Below are positions 13,151-35,630 of a stretch of 64,000 bases of DNA, piece by piece. Position 1 is the first letter of the stretch; each line of letters starts with the position of its first letter. Below the pieces are notes generated by a model, which did not search any database, was not told where the DNA came from, and worked only from the letters and a program-made list of their open reading frames with translations. Made by a program: the position numbers and the translations under genes. Origin of the DNA: Hydra vulgaris (taxonomy: Eukaryota; Cnidaria; Hydrozoa; Anthoathecata; Hydridae); the NCBI RefSeq assembly GCF_038396675.1, contig NC_088933.1:16076001-16140000 (forward strand), given 5' to 3'.

Positions 13151-14075
13151 AACTAGAGTTAGAAAATAATAAGATCCCAAATAGATAGTGAAAGTTATCT
13201 GGATACCTTCATAAGTTTGCATAAAAATAACCATATTAGTCGTAGCATTAGCAGTATAGTTCATTTTTATTGTCAGTAGACTCTTTCCATTTTTTAAAGT
13301 ATAGAAAAAAAACTTTCAAGCCATTCAAAACGTACATCGTTAATAGATTCAAATGGTGTTAGATTTTTTTGAAATTGTTGATAGCTTTATTTTTACTTTA
13401 AACATTCAAACAGTTAAAATGTATATGCATCATAAACAAAATTGAGCAGTTCTATTACATTCGGGAGAACCAATTTCTTTCAAAACTTTGCCAACTGTTT
13501 CACTTAACGCATTACTGAATATGGTGTTAACTTATGTGAGTACTTGTTAGTTTATTTACAAATCTTAAATACACATTCTAAGCCCTCATAATAAAATTGT
13601 AAAGTATGACGCCACACTAGCTGTTTAAATCAAGTGGGAAGCATCTGAAAAAAGTATATGTAACGTTTTTCGTTTGAGTAAATACTCTGTGCTCTGTAAA
13701 CTAAATCATTACATAAATTCATATTTATGTTCTTATTCACTCTAAAAAAAAATTCCTGTTGGCACAGGCACCATCATCTGTTGCGGAAATAACCTTTAAG
13801 TTCATACTTTCAGGGCAACACGCAGCTTTTCAAAAAATAGCTCAAATAATATAGTCTCAGTGGTTGCAAAAGTTGCAATGACAACTTACTAACTGAATGA
13901 CAAATTATTAACTTTTTACTTAGTTTTTTTACAAGAAACACAAGAATTTGAGTTACTGACTCTTTTAAATTTTTAAAGTAGAAGTATTTATTTCTTTATC
14001 GCTTAAAGCAACAAAACCATTAAGCCTTCCAGTAAATTTGTTACAAACTAAATCTTCTTCGATCTTCATACTCAT
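13151..14075. other. Intergenic, no gene recognised
   Basis: No open frame or repeat with recognisable identity was seen. Confidence 0.35.
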
Positions 14076-14079
14076 TTAT

Positions 14080-14431
14080 TGAAAGGAAAATGAACCTATG
14101 TGTTTAATTTGCAATACTGAACTTGCCTTAGTAAGACATGTGATGTTAAACGCCACAATGAAACAAAAAATATGTATTTTTCTGAGAAATACCCAACAAA
14201 TTTATGTCATAGAAAATATAGAATTGAATTGCTCAAAACAATATTTAAAAATCAACAGATAAATATTTCATCTTCCGACAAAGATTCAAATATTACAACA
14301 GCAGTAAGTTTTATTATAGCTTGGAATATTGCAAGAAGTAAACATCCTTAAACGTATAGAGAGTTTGTAAAACAAAATCTTTTAGATGTGATCTTAGTTT
14401 TAAATCCTAATAATAGCAAAGTTTAAAGGTT

Positions 14432-14468
<37 letters not shown>

Positions 14469-15175
14469 TTCTTTTATCTTTACAATATTGTGATTCTATC
14501 TATATAACTGATACAAATTTTCAATTTTTATAAAATATATGATGGTAGGAGAAAAAATAAAATCTCACAACTTTATAGAATACAAAGAATATAACTGCAG
14601 GGTATCATTATTATTAAAAGAACGCGGGAAACTTGCAGAAGACCAGATGGTCTTGTCATCAAGAAACCGCTTGTACTAGTAATATTTTTTGTATTTTTGT
14701 TTTTACATGTTTCTAGTTTCACAAAATATAATGGTAGTTCATTTTATATTGGATTCACATATAATAAAATGTAAGATAAAAAATAATTGATAAATGCTAG
14801 ATTTTGCACACATAAATATATGATTAGGCATAAATAAAATTTAATTTAAAATATTTCTGTTTCTCGACATACAACTGAAAGAAGAATATCAAAGATTAGT
14901 GTCGAAGTTGAACAGCATTTGTTTAAAGGCTTAAAAATTATAAAGCCTTTAGTTTAGCATTGAATGCCTTAACAGATTCATCTAATGCTAGACTGAATGC
15001 TTGACAATTGTTTAACAAAAGTTTATCTTGAACAGATAAATTCAAGATAAATCTCAAATATTTGTTAGATATGTAACATCAGATGCACTTGTGAAAGATT
15101 TTGTGAAAGAATTGCTAGATTTGGTAGAGCTAAAAGGCACAATTCGTGGAATTGATTCAAAGCAGGAGGGGGGCC
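14080..15175 (+). pseudogene. hAT transposase relic (first)
   Basis: Plus-strand fragments match the order of a hAT transposase of the ZBED/GTF2IRD2-like type: CLICNTELALVRHVMLN (about 14100), a decayed zinc-finger region, then EKYPTNLCHRKYRIELLK, SFIIAWNIARSKHP (about 14310-14350) and FVKQNLLDVILVLNP. After a poly(T) run and unrelated sequence it resumes with TTERRISKISVEVEQHL (about 14870) and TSDALVKDFVKELLDLVEL (15080-15130). There are several frameshifts and stops, so it is inactive. The assignment rests on motif memory, not a search. Confidence 0.6.
14434..14467. repeat. Poly(T) tract
   Basis: A run of about 34 T residues that interrupts the hAT relic. It may be the poly(A) tail of a minus-strand retroelement fragment. 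Confidence 0.9.
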
Positions 15176-15239
15176 GCATCCGGCCCTTAGCGACCATTTG
15201 TTCTCATAATATTTTAAGGATGTACTATAATTCAAAACA

Positions 15240-16306
15240 TTCAAAAACTTATAATTAGTTTGTCAACAAGATTCGAAAAAAAAAGCAAAAAAATCAAAAC
15301 ATAAGCTTGTTTGACAATAAGACTTGTTAAAAAAAGGGCAAAACCGAAACTAAAAATACTGCTGTTCCAAGCTATGAATTGTGAACCATTTAGTAATGAG
15401 GAAATTATTAAGGAGTCTCTTGAAATTATGATCAAATTCACTAACCCTGAAAAATTCAAAATTTTGAACAATCATTTTCTCTCGAGACAAACAAATACAC
15501 AAAAAAAAAGGTGATATTGCGATTAACCTGCGCTTGTCATTGGCTGAAAGAGCAAAAGTATTTCAGTATTATTCAATAGATGTTGATGAATAGACCGCTA
15601 TATTGCCTATTTTTATTCGTGATATTAACAAAAATTATCCTGTTACTGAAAAGCCACTTGACATCTATCCCATGCAAGGCAGAATAACAGAAGAAAATAT
15701 TTCGCTGGCCAATAAGAAAGTTTTAAAAAAGGTTTAATTTGACTTACAACAGATTAATTTCAATCATTGACAAATACTAACTTGCAAACTTGAAAAATAT
15801 TTTAAAAATCGCAACAAGTCAGTTGCCATTTGGCATTAAAAACGTTGTTAAATAAAGGCAGAATCGTGATCACCAAAAACTACTAGTTGTACTGTACCTG
15901 ATAGCTAGCTAGTATATGTGGGCGTGGTATTCATTCGCGAGACTACTATTAATAAATTAAAAGAATCAGTATTTTAAATTAAAATATTTTTACAAACCTC
16001 CGGCTTAATTGCTAAAAACCCCCAGTTAACTGCTAAAAACTAACTTTGGTCCTCATCAAAAACGTTGCGGCCACCCTTGATAAAAAGGACACCCTCAACA
16101 TTGTTGTGGTGAAAGTCAATGCCCCTAAGAACAAGCTTGTTGGTGTTGCTACAGATGGTGCACCAGCAATGGTTGGAAAACATGTCGGGTTTATTGGCTT
16201 ACTAAAAAGTGGCAAAACCAAACAAACTAATCTCGGGCACTTTAACGACCGTAAACGTAGAAAAGGGGTGCCCATTAAGTTCGAGGATGTGCTATATACA
16301 AAGTAG
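15240..16306 (+). pseudogene. hAT transposase relic (second)
   Basis: A short open stretch at 15311-15514 is not clearly assigned. From 15520 come AERAKVFQYYSIDVDE, ILPIFIRDINKNYPVTEK and YPMQGRITEENI (15600-15700). At 16046-16306 is an open frame with LVGVATDGAPAMVGKHVGF, a typical hAT DDE-core segment. These follow the order of one hAT family transposase, but frames change between them. The GC content of 16046-16306 is clearly higher than its surroundings, suggesting a more recent or differently composed insertion. Confidence 0.6.
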
Positions 16307-17503
16307 AGCGGAATACACGGAAATATTAACATACATTAAAACGTTTGACTAGAAAAATTTATTCAACAGCCTTTCAATAAATAACTGTAAGCAACTTTTT
16401 TTTCAAAAGCGAGAAAATGCTTGCAAGCGTTATATACCAACAACACTACTTTTGCCGAAGCCTCCGACCCTTAACACCAACAATTGGTTGTTACCAAGAG
16501 ATAATCGATAAAAAAAAAAACACTGCGGTTAAAATACTGAGCTGTTAGACGCTTTACACAAAATCCTTCGAAAAAACACATCAAATCATGCAAAAAGTTA
16601 GCTAAAGAATTATAAAAAGTCGATCCATCTTTACATTAGCAAAAGGAAAGAAAAAAAAATGCGAGTTTCATAGGCCAGTGAAGGAAAAAGTACAGTCGAT
16701 GAGGAGGCAATAAGTCAAAATTTAAATAAGCACTTTCACTGTGTTTTTGTAATAATCAAAGTCTGATGCTTGATTTAAATGTCAATGCGTGAATCGACAT
16801 GCATCTGTTAAACATGTTACTTCCGTGAAGCGTGAACGAAAGTGGCATGTGCAACACCGACACAACTTATTATACGTTATGAAGTACAGAAAAGACTCGA
16901 AGCCCTGAACAATAAATGTATATGGGTATAGACTGCAGCCATCCGTGGTTACTCAAAATGGGTGGAATTGGAAACACTCTTAATAATGAACCTCTTATTT
17001 TAAAAAAATAAAAAATCATGAATCTCTTATTTTGCAAAAACAATTTTATATATTATTTGTTTTTACTGCAATATTATTAATTACTACAATTTTATATATT
17101 AGTTTCTTTTAACAATCATTTGCTGAAAGTTATCAACAAATTTTTCAGATATTATCACTAAAAAAAAAGTATATTCAGGTATTCATCAAAAAAACATGTG
17201 GATTCAGTGTATTATCATTTGAAAAAAAAAAAAAGTGGAAACAGATATAATAACCACAACGAGAAAAAAATGTTGAAAAACTATTTCATAGTTTTTAATT
17301 TATTAAAATACAATAAAATTTAATTTACAAATAACTTTATTTAAATGCGCAAACTATTAAAATATCTTTTAGCAAAATCAATTGTCGGAATCAATAATGT
17401 GCATAAACATTTTTTGATCTAATAATAAAAAAAATTACATTAAAAAAATTAAAGGAACAAATTGTTGAATTAGTTACAGTAGAGAGATAAAGAAAAAGTA
17501 AAC
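16307..17503. other. Intergenic region downstream of the astacin gene
   Basis: No open frame of note. If the last visible astacin exon is spliced onward (a GTGAGT donor overlaps its stop), a further exon would lie here; I looked for a Cys-rich segment on the minus strand and did not find one. Confidence 0.4.
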
Positions 17504-27996
<10,493 letters not shown>

Positions 27997-28002
27997 TTTC
28001 AA

Positions 28003-28865
28003 ATTTACTATATGATAAATTTTATAATAAACTTATCGAGAAATTAGCATAAGAAAAAGTGGAAAGTGGATCGACAATTAACGATAATATAAATATAAAC
28101 TATAAATATAAAGCTATTTTTGACAGCAAAAAATGTGTAAAAATAATTATTGATTAAATTATTTTTAATTATTTTTTAGTATTTGACGTTATACTTTACA
28201 AATTACCTGAAAATCTTAATTAACTATTAGCAGCACTACTTGTAACATAAAATAAATAAAAATAAAATAAGTAAAATAAGTGAAAATGACTTGTTATTAT
28301 ATAACTTATTTCGTAATAACATGTCATTTTGTCACTTTTTTGTAAGCTTATTTAAACTTTAGAATACTTTACCATTTCAAATTTGAAATCATAATTAAAA
28401 AAAAACGCAACTGTTTAGAAACCGTGCTATGTTCAATTGCTCGTTTAAACTGTGATTTTATCGTGAATAAAGATACGGTTTTATGTAAATTGGCAATAAT
28501 AGTATTATGCATCAGTTGCATGTTTCATCCATGCTTCAATTTGTTTTAGTCCATTCAAATAAACAAAATATAATTATTTTGTTTAATAACATTGGCATTT
28601 ATTTTATTGACATTTACTTTTTAATTGAAGTGTATATTCTGTTGTTTTTTTCCTTCTTTTTTTTTTTCTTCTAATTTTGAAAAATTTTGTAATAATTTTG
28701 AATTTATATTATGAACTTAAGGGAGCGTAAGACTCATTCATTCACTCAAATTCATTCATTTATTCATTTATATTTTAATCGTATGAAGAATAAAATAGCT
28801 GTTAAAATGATGTAAGTTTCATTTATACGCTGACAAGAAATATTTTATCTTACTCGTGAGAAACC
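28003..28865. other. Region upstream of the astacin gene
   Basis: It should hold the astacin promoter and 5'UTR, but no clear TATA/initiator pair could be chosen in such AT-rich sequence. An imperfect hairpin lies at about 28284-28332 (AAAATGACTTGTTATTA against its inverse). Confidence 0.4.
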
Positions 28866-28965
28866 GGTCAACGAGAAACAATCAAATCCTGGAATAGGTT
28901 GCCATTTGAAAAAAAAAAAGTTAAAAGTATTACCTTATTAAAGCTAAGTTAGACTTAATTGAGTA
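28866..28965 (+). pseudogene. Possible LINE 3' end fragment
   Basis: The short frame reads TIKSWNRLPFE followed by a KAKLDLIE-like end, similar to the C-terminal end of CR1-type ORF2 proteins. Very short, so the call is weak. Confidence 0.35.
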
Positions 28966-29263
28966 TATTTGACTTTCTCATTTTGTCTGCAATATTTCTA
29001 ACATAGCGTTATTTTTAACATGGCGTTAAATCTTAACTGTATTTTATTATTGTCACATTAGTTAGTAAATGGTGGTGGTGTATGGTGGTAAATAGTGGGG
29101 GATAGCAACCGTAATTAATAAGTTTGTTTTTTTTAGCAACCCAGCCGACACAATTCCATAAAAAGTTACGCATGGTTTTGTTGCGTGTTCGAAACCTCTT
29201 TAAACAAAATAAATAACGCGTTTCAAGAATAAGGTTTCAATTCCGTGAAATTAACTAATAATA

Positions 29264-29524
29264 TTTGAGCCCCTAAGATGCATAGTGGTATAAGTCACTC
29301 ATATCTAGTTTTGAGAAGTCTGACTAATACCACTATGGATGTGAACAAAAACAGCTGTTTAGTGAGGAGCATAACAAAAAATAATTCCAGCATCATTATC
29401 GATATCATTAGACTTATACCACTCTGCCATGTAATAGAATAAACAAAATGCTAGCCATTGGTGGCAATAACTCAAAATATTGAAAAAAGTGACTTATACC
29501 ACTATAAATCTCATGGGCTCATTT
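29264..29524. mobile_element. 261-bp MITE with GTGGTATAAGTCAC ends
   Basis: The ends (TTTGAGCCCCTAAGATGCAT.. and its diverged inverse at 29490-29524) are followed inward by ATAGTGGTATAAGTCAC. Two further copies of the GTGGTATWAGTC motif in the opposite orientation lie inside (about 29318-29337 and 29408-29426), making a symmetrical, multi-hairpin element. Confidence 0.75.
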
Positions 29525-29865
29525 ACCGAAACACAAGTTAGGATATTAGGTTTTATTAATGGTTTCACCGTTACAAAAACGTACCATAATATGATACTAA
29601 ATTTTTGTAAAAAATGTGAAACTGAATTTGACTTTAAAACCTCATAAAACACGTGTTAAATTCGAGTAAAACTCCCCGTGAAATCAACTTATTTTTAGTT
29701 TATTCCTTTTTGTGTCCAGATGTAAAAAAAAAGAGGATAAAAATTTTAATAAGATAAAAAGATAAAAAAATAATAATTTAACAAATTGGTCTACTATCAG
29801 TATTTCAAATGTGTCCTAATATCTTTTGTTGTTGTTATTGTATTTGTTTTTGTTTTTTTAAGTTT

Positions 29866-29937
29866 GTTTTTTTATTAAGGTGCTCCCAGAAGTTCTTACG
29901 GTCTTATCACAGAGCACCGCGGAAGAGCATTTAACAA
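29866..29937 (-). mobile_element. SINE 3' fragment
   Basis: The sequence GGTGCTCCCAGAAGTTCTTA through GCACCGCGGAAGAGCATT matches the 3' part of the SINE at 27032; the tRNA-like part is absent. 5'-truncated insertion. Confidence 0.7.
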
Positions 29938-30486
29938 ACAAACAAAACACAATAACGTAGTCAAACAACGATGTAAGAAATGATTTTACATTTTATAGAC
30001 ATCTCTATTTATAGACATTCTATGCATACGTAAAATTTTGTATAAAAATTAACATTTTTTTTATGTATTAGCTAAATATAAAAAATTTGTTTGGAAAAAA
30101 AAATTCTTAATAAAAATTGTACAAAGTATATTTACTAAAAATATTTGTTATTGTTGTTTTGTTTTGTTTTAGTCATTTTTTGTGTACCATTCTGACGTGA
30201 TTAATGAAATGCTTATCCTTATATCTTAATCCGTCATATTACGTAGTTAGAACACGTTCTAGAAGAAAAAGATTAGAATATTGTTAAAAAAAATTTTAAT
30301 AGGCAATATCTATAACATTGTCGTTATAATTATAAGTAATAATAAGTAATGTAAATTAAAAATCTTTATTAAATACATGGCCTACTTTATTTATACGGCC
30401 GGATATTTTGCATTTTGAAGAAAAAAATAAAAGGCCAGTTTTCTCAAAAAGTGTTTTGAAAGAAGCAGCTTTGGAAGTTCAAAAAG

Positions 30487-33037
30487 ATGGTTAACAAATG
30501 TTACGTTGTAAATTGTCGTTTAAATTATCATAATTATGGTGAAGTATCTACAGTAGTATTTTCGTTTCCAAAAACTGTAAAGTTAAAAAAAAATTGGATT
30601 AAATTTGTAAATAGAAAAGATTGGACACCTACTAATTCTTCCGTTATATGCATCAAACACTTTGAAAAAAAATATTTTAAGAAAGGTTAGGCGAATCAAC
30701 GTTTTAGATTAATAAAAAAACTAAATCCTATTCCAACTATTTTTGATTGCACAAATTTGGCTGAAGAAGGTTCATCACAATTTATAAAATCTTCTAATAC
30801 ATTAAGAAAATCACCAATTAAAAGAATATTTCAGCCAGATCAATATGAACAGTTTTTATTGAATGATTTAATTAGTAGTTTTGACGATATTACTGAAAGT
30901 CTTGCTCCAGATGATTTTTCATTCTTGAAGTATCATGATCATGTAATTTTTTATAAATTGAGTCATAGTATTCCAGAAGTTACAGAGTGCATTTGTGTAA
31001 ACAATGAGATGCATGTTAAATTATTTCACAAAGGTTGACCTCTGCCATTGCCTCAGTCTGAGGCAATGGCAGAGGTGAACCTTTGTGACTACTGAGGCTC
31101 AGTGGTTTCATCAAGGAAGAGATTGTCGTTTATCTTGTAAAAGTATGCTTCATAATTTTCCTACCAACATTAAATCACAAGCCGAACAATTTTCATCTGT
31201 ATTCACTGAATTACAGCAAATTAAATATATGAAAAAACCTATTTATTCAGCCAATATTATAAAGTATTCACTGATATTACGATATACTTCTATGCAGTCA
31301 TACCAACTTTTGCGTGAAGTCATACGTGAACTTTTGCCTTTACAATCATTATCACTACTTAAAAAAATAACTAGTGGAAATATTGATGCTCTAAGTTGTG
31401 CAAAACGTTTAAAATTATAAGGTAAGATATCTCAAGACATTTGCTTGATTTTTGATGAAATGTACTTGCAAAAATGTGAGGAGTATTTTGCTGGAGAGAT
31501 GATTGGTAGTGATGAGTCTGGAGAAATGTATAAGGGAATAGTTTGTTTTATGATAGTTGGCCTGAAACAAAATATTCCATATGTGATTAAAACATCTCCT
31601 GACAAAACAATCAATGCTGAATAGTTGAAAGAAGAAATTTTTGAATGTCTTTGAATCTTAACTGAATGTGAATTTAATGTTAGAGTTATTTTGTGTGACA
31701 ACCATTCCTCTAATGTTTCTTGTTTTAAAAAAATTCTTTGTGCATCAAATCAACAAGCCGAAGATTTGTTTTTTATTTACAATCTAAAAAAAAATTACCT
31801 TTGTTTTAATGTTTTACATCTTATTAAAAACATCAGAAATAATTTGTTAAATTGCAAAAGATTTTTATTTCCAGATTTTAACTTTAATGGATTTAAAGAT
31901 CCTGATAATTGTATGTGGAGGAGAAATTAAATGGAGCACCTTCCACAATATTTATGAAAAAGACCTTGCTCTTGATGCTGGCTTGCGTAAAGCACCAAAA
32001 ATAACAATGAAAGTATCACAAATCCTGGCAATTTTAAACAAAATGTTTCTTAGCACTTGCAATTTTTGATGAAACTACATCTGCAGCGATTCACTAAAAT
32101 TTTCCTGATCTTAAAATTAGTGCAGATTTTACATTATTTAACAAGTGGTGGGTTTTATAAAATTCTAAATGTCAGTATTCAACATGTAATATTTTAAGTA
32201 ATGCAGTTGTTTCTGGTGATAAAAAACCTGAATTTCTTAGAGAAATGGCCCATTGGATTAAAGCTTGGCAATCACAAAAGATACCAAACTGTGAGAAGTT
32301 TACTTTAAGTGTTCAGACAGCTGCAGCACTAATAAGAACACTTAATAGTCATGCCTTATTGATTGAGGACTTACTTAATGATGAATATTACTTTGTTTTA
32401 ACTGCGAGATTTCAAAGTGACCCATTAGAAAGGAGATTTGGACAACAGAGACAAATGAGCGGTGGGAGATTTTTGGTGGGTTTAAAAGATGTCACTATTT
32501 CTGAAAAAATATTAAAAATCAAAAGTATAGTTAAAGAAAGTATTAACTTTGATGATAGTTTGAAAATGCCTCTTGAGTCAGAAAATAATTTAACAGATTT
32601 GAAAAACTTTCTTCTTGATATTAATAAAGCTCAGTGTACTCAAGAAATCATGACACTTGCACCAGAAAGTAGGGAAGTAGGTGCTCATATTGCTGGATAT
32701 ATAGCAAAGAAACTTAAAAAAACGTTTTGGTACATGTTGTAAAGAATTTTTATGTTGTGTCAATATTGATGAAAGCAATCCTGATCATACTTATTTAACA
32801 ATTATTTCTAGGGGTGGTCTCACTATTCCTTCACCATCACTTTTGGATTATGCTTGCACATCCTTTGCTATGATTGACTACTCTTATAACAAAATAAAAA
32901 AATTTAATTTACATGCAAGACAAGCTTTAGAATATTTTTTAAACCGCTTTTATGACTCTATTCAGACTATTTCTTGTCCCATGCATGAGAAAACTGGGAT
33001 AAAACTTGCTGGAAGAATTGTTATCAACATTTTTTGA
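30487..33037 (+). pseudogene. P-element (THAP) transposase, inactivated
   Basis: The ATG at 30487 opens a THAP zinc-finger domain: C-x4-C near the start (CYVVNC), W..F.NRKDWTPT, then C-x2-H (ICIKHF). A TAG at 30688 is followed in the same frame by a linker and the start of the catalytic region (to 31038). After a 46-nt insertion the frame moves by one and continues with WFHQGRDCRLS (31105), LRYTSMQSYQLL, FDEMYLQK (about 31455) and CDNHSSNVS (31696). Frameshifted parts follow: NKMFLST (32040), then QSDPLERRFGQQRQMSGGRF (32413-32472), the C-terminal P-element signature, and a final part to 33037. Several stops and three or more frame changes make it inactive. Confidence 0.9.
31022..31102 (+). 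repeat. Hairpin-forming inverted duplication in the P transposase
   Basis: CACAAAGGTTGACCTCTGCC..CCTCAG (to 31056) is followed at once by its inverse TCTGAGGCAATGGCAGAGGT..CCTTTGTG (31057-31087) and a short scrambled end with GAGGCTCAG (to 31102). Removing 31057-31102 (46 nt) brings CCTCAG next to TGGTTTCATC and rejoins the transposase frame. Confidence 0.85.
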
Positions 33038-33119
33038 AACATTACGATTTTAAAAACTGGCCTTCTATTTTTTTCTTCAAAATGCAAAATATCCGGCCGT
33101 ATAAATAAGGTAGGCCATG

Positions 33120-33793
33120 TTAAATAATAATAAGATTATAATTGAATTTTTATTTTTATTGCATTACTATATTTCTGAAAACCATAGCAACTTTATAAGT
33201 TTTAAAAATTGAACAACAAAGACACCATATGTGTTGCGTCGCGACACACTCAGTGGCCCGTGGACAAAGCTCATCCTTTTAATAATTTTTCTGCAATTTT
33301 TGTAATCCTGTAATAAACTCGGTGACAGGGGCGATCCTATGAATGGGGGTGATGGTAAGATACCCTCCAAAGAAGGGTATCTTCTTAAGATTTTCAAGGT
33401 ATAGTCGGTTTTTTGAGGAAAGTAAAAGGTTAGTTAGGCATTTCTCATTTTTCAGTCAAGTGATTTTTAGTTTTGAGAACTTTTTTTTTTAGAAAACCGT
33501 TGGCACTTTTAAAGGATTTGCCCCCTTATTTTATTCCTATATACATTTATTCTTGCTCGATTGCCCTTAATCCAGACCTTGCCTACCGAAAATTCGTTAT
33601 TTTATTTAAAATTGTTATAAAAACAAAATTATAAATTACAAAACTAGTTAATGAATTTTAGTAAATTAACTCATCAGCTAATGAAGGACAACTTTTAAAC
33701 GTTTTTTCTTTTTTTTTCAAAAAAAAGTTCTTTGAATGCAATAAAAGAAAGACAAAACAAATAAAAAAACTAAATACAAAAAAATAATATAAA
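33120..33793. other. Intergenic, no gene recognised
   Basis: A small inverted pair at 33357-33383 (GATACCCTCC..GGGTATC). No coding relic recognised. Confidence 0.4.
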
Positions 33794-34081
33794 TACCCAG
33801 GAAAAAAAGTTCTATAGAATTTCTATAAACTTTTGAAACATATTGCCCATAAAAATTCTATAGAATTTCTAAAGAATTACTACAGAACTTCTGTTAATTT
33901 CTATAGAAGTTCCTAAAGAACTTTTTTTTCTACTTTTTTTCCTATAGAAAAAAAGTTTTATAGCAACTTCTATAAAAATCAATAGACATTCTATAAAAAT
34001 TCTGTAGAAATTCTATAAAATTTCTATAGGCCATTTGTTTCAAAAGTTTATAAAAGTTCTATAGAACTTTTTTCCTGGGTA
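33794..34081. mobile_element. MITE with TACCCAGGAAAAAAAGTTC ends
   Basis: TACCCAGGAAAAAAAGTTCT and its inverse ending CCTGGGTA delimit about 286 bp full of TTCTATAGAA-type palindromic units. The outer TA pair could be the target duplication. Non-coding. Confidence 0.85.
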
Positions 34082-34097
34082 ATGATGAAATTTTATT

Positions 34098-34166
34098 TGG
34101 CACGAGCTAGCAATGTACTTCGGATCTCTTGTTTCTGAGCCAGAATTCTAACCACTGCGACGTTTC
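34098..34166 (-). mobile_element. SINE 5' (tRNA-like) fragment
   Basis: On the minus strand it has the A-box side (CGCAGTGGTTAGAATTCTGG) joined to CAGAAACAAGAGATCCGAAG, as in the other SINE copies. The 3' body is missing. Confidence 0.6.
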
Positions 34167-34966
34167 TAAATATACTTTTTATGGCAATTATATGGCAAGC
34201 AATACATTTAACTTCTCTCCTTAACAATTTTAGTTGATTGATAACTTGTAATTATGAAAACAAAATCAATTTATGAAAAATTTTTGTTAAAATCTTTTAT
34301 ACTGAAATGCTGAGCGTAATGAAACAGCTTTTAAGGAAACTTTATACAATAAAAAGCAACCTTAGTATTCAAAATCTTGGTGGGCACTTGAATTAAGTTC
34401 CAATAAAGAAGTTTTTTTTGACTCAAGTTAAAAAACTACATCTAAATAAAAGAAAGCTAAAAATATTTCAAACTATTTCAGACAGAATTAACAAACGGCG
34501 TAATAAATACTTTTATCTCCTCTTTTCTTCCACAGCGGTTGTCAGCTGCTTTCCAAAATCTCCTTGGTAACAAAAGCTATTCTGGCTAAACCTGTGAAAT
34601 CAAATAAATCTCAAAACTTTTTTTTGGCACATTTAAAATGTGTGACTTTAACACAATGGCTTACACATTTTTTATCACTATGTTGAAAAAACTTCAACTA
34701 ATATTTCGCCAGCATATTATTAATTTTCTCTTTCCAATTGTAAGTTATCATCACTACCATGTGATATGCCTGCGCTCATCATTGGTAACAATCATATAAA
34801 AAGAGTCATGCATAGAAATCTTTTAGGTGTTAAAATAGATAAAAAATCTCTAATGGAAATACCACATTTTGAACTTATGAAATAAAATTGCGAAATGTAT
34901 TGGAATTCTTTTATAAATTGAAAAGCATTTAATTCGACATTTAACTCAACTTACTCTTTGATTCAC
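34167..34966. other. Intergenic, no gene recognised
   Basis: No recognisable gene. A weak plus-strand stretch near 34820-34885 (HRNLLGVKIDKKSLMEIP) might be a LINE remnant but is too short to call. Confidence 0.3.
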
Positions 34967-35058
34967 TGTCACATTAGTTATTTGATGTTACATTAGTTAT
35001 TTGATGTCACATTAGCTATTTGATGACACATTAGTTATTTGATGTCGCATTAGTTATG
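34967..35058. repeat. 19-bp tandem repeat, five copies
   Basis: TGTCACATTAGTTATTTGA repeats at 34967, 34986, 35005, 35024 and 35043 with point changes. Confidence 0.9.
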
Positions 35059-35139
35059 GCAAAATTGTCTGGGGAAGTAAAAGTAAGTTAAAACCTCTAG
35101 ATTGTCAGGGGTAGCATGTAGTCAAATAACTAATTGAAG

Positions 35140-35380
35140 TATCCAGAAGTTTCCAGAAGTTTCCAGAAGCATGCAAAAGCTTCCAGAAGTTTCCAAAAGA
35201 AGCATCTGGAAGCATCCAGTAGCATCCAGAAATATCCAGAAACATTCAGAAGCATCCAGACGTATCCAGAAGCTTCCAGAAGCATCGAAAAGAAGCATCT
35301 AGAATCTTCCAGAACAGGTTCACACAGGTTCATTTTACTATATAAGAGACATGTAAATCAACATGTAATTCAGTCAGTAT
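35140..35380 (+). promoter_or_regulatory. Heat-shock-type promoter: HSE array, TATA box, possible initiator
   Basis: From 35146 the sequence reads GAA-n2-TTC-n2-GAA-n2-TTC-n2-GAA without breaks, and degenerate units with the same 10-bp period continue to about 35290. A further perfect unit AGAATCTTCCAGAA lies at 35301-35314. A TATA box (TATATAAG, 35339-35346) follows about 25 bp later, and a TTCAGTCAGT initiator-like site about 30 bp after that (35369). Alternating GAA/TTC is the binding pattern of heat-shock factor trimers. The downstream gene is the Tc1 transposase at 35631. Inferred function: heat- or stress-inducible transcription of the transposase. It might instead be an LTR or a captured hsp promoter. 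Confidence 0.7.
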
Positions 35381-35557
35381 ATGGAAGTCAATCAGTCAGT
35401 ATTATCAAGACAGTTTATCGAAGTGAGTTTTATCAAAGTGTTTTATCGAAGAACATCAATACAAGAAGTGAAATACAACAAGTGTTTCATTACGTCAATA
35501 CAGTCCACATCCAACCAAGACGTTGTGTTCCACAGAGCATTATTGCATCATCACAAG

Positions 35558-35623
35558 GTAAATGTAACTCAGTAAGCCTTGAGAAGCGTGATTATTTATT
35601 TTTATTATTTTTATAACTTCAAG
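35558..35623 (+). other. Possible 66-bp 5'UTR intron of the Tc1 transposase
   Basis: Donor AAG|GTAAAT at 35558 and, after a T-rich tract, acceptor TTCAAG at 35623, eight bases before the transposase ATG. Small GT-AG introns are plausible in this genome, but no transcript is available. Confidence 0.4.
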
Positions 35624-35630
35624 CGCAAAA

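Larger units (their letters stand above)
30376..33119 (+). mobile_element. P-type DNA transposon with about 65-bp TIRs
   Basis: CATGGCCTACTTTATTTATA at 30376 is matched by its inverse ending at 33119, and the match continues for about 65 bp through ATCCGGCCGT and GGCCAGTTTT. TTAAATA lies directly on both sides (30369-30375 and 33120-33126); P elements make 8-bp duplications, so this is the duplication with one mismatch or one base trimmed. Confidence 0.92.

Noticed and set aside
27997-28002. Start of the astacin ORF at 28002
   Set aside because: The codon there is TTG; the first ATG (27996) gives a good signal peptide directly.
33167-33397. Minus-strand frame with PSPPFIGSPLSPS
   Set aside because: Low-complexity, no family resemblance, and overlaps an inverted repeat.
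35140-35300. Array of 10-bp repeats as a simple minisatellite only
   Set aside because: A plain minisatellite reading ignores the GAA/TTC alternation and the TATA box at the expected distance; kept as a promoter call with moderate confidence.
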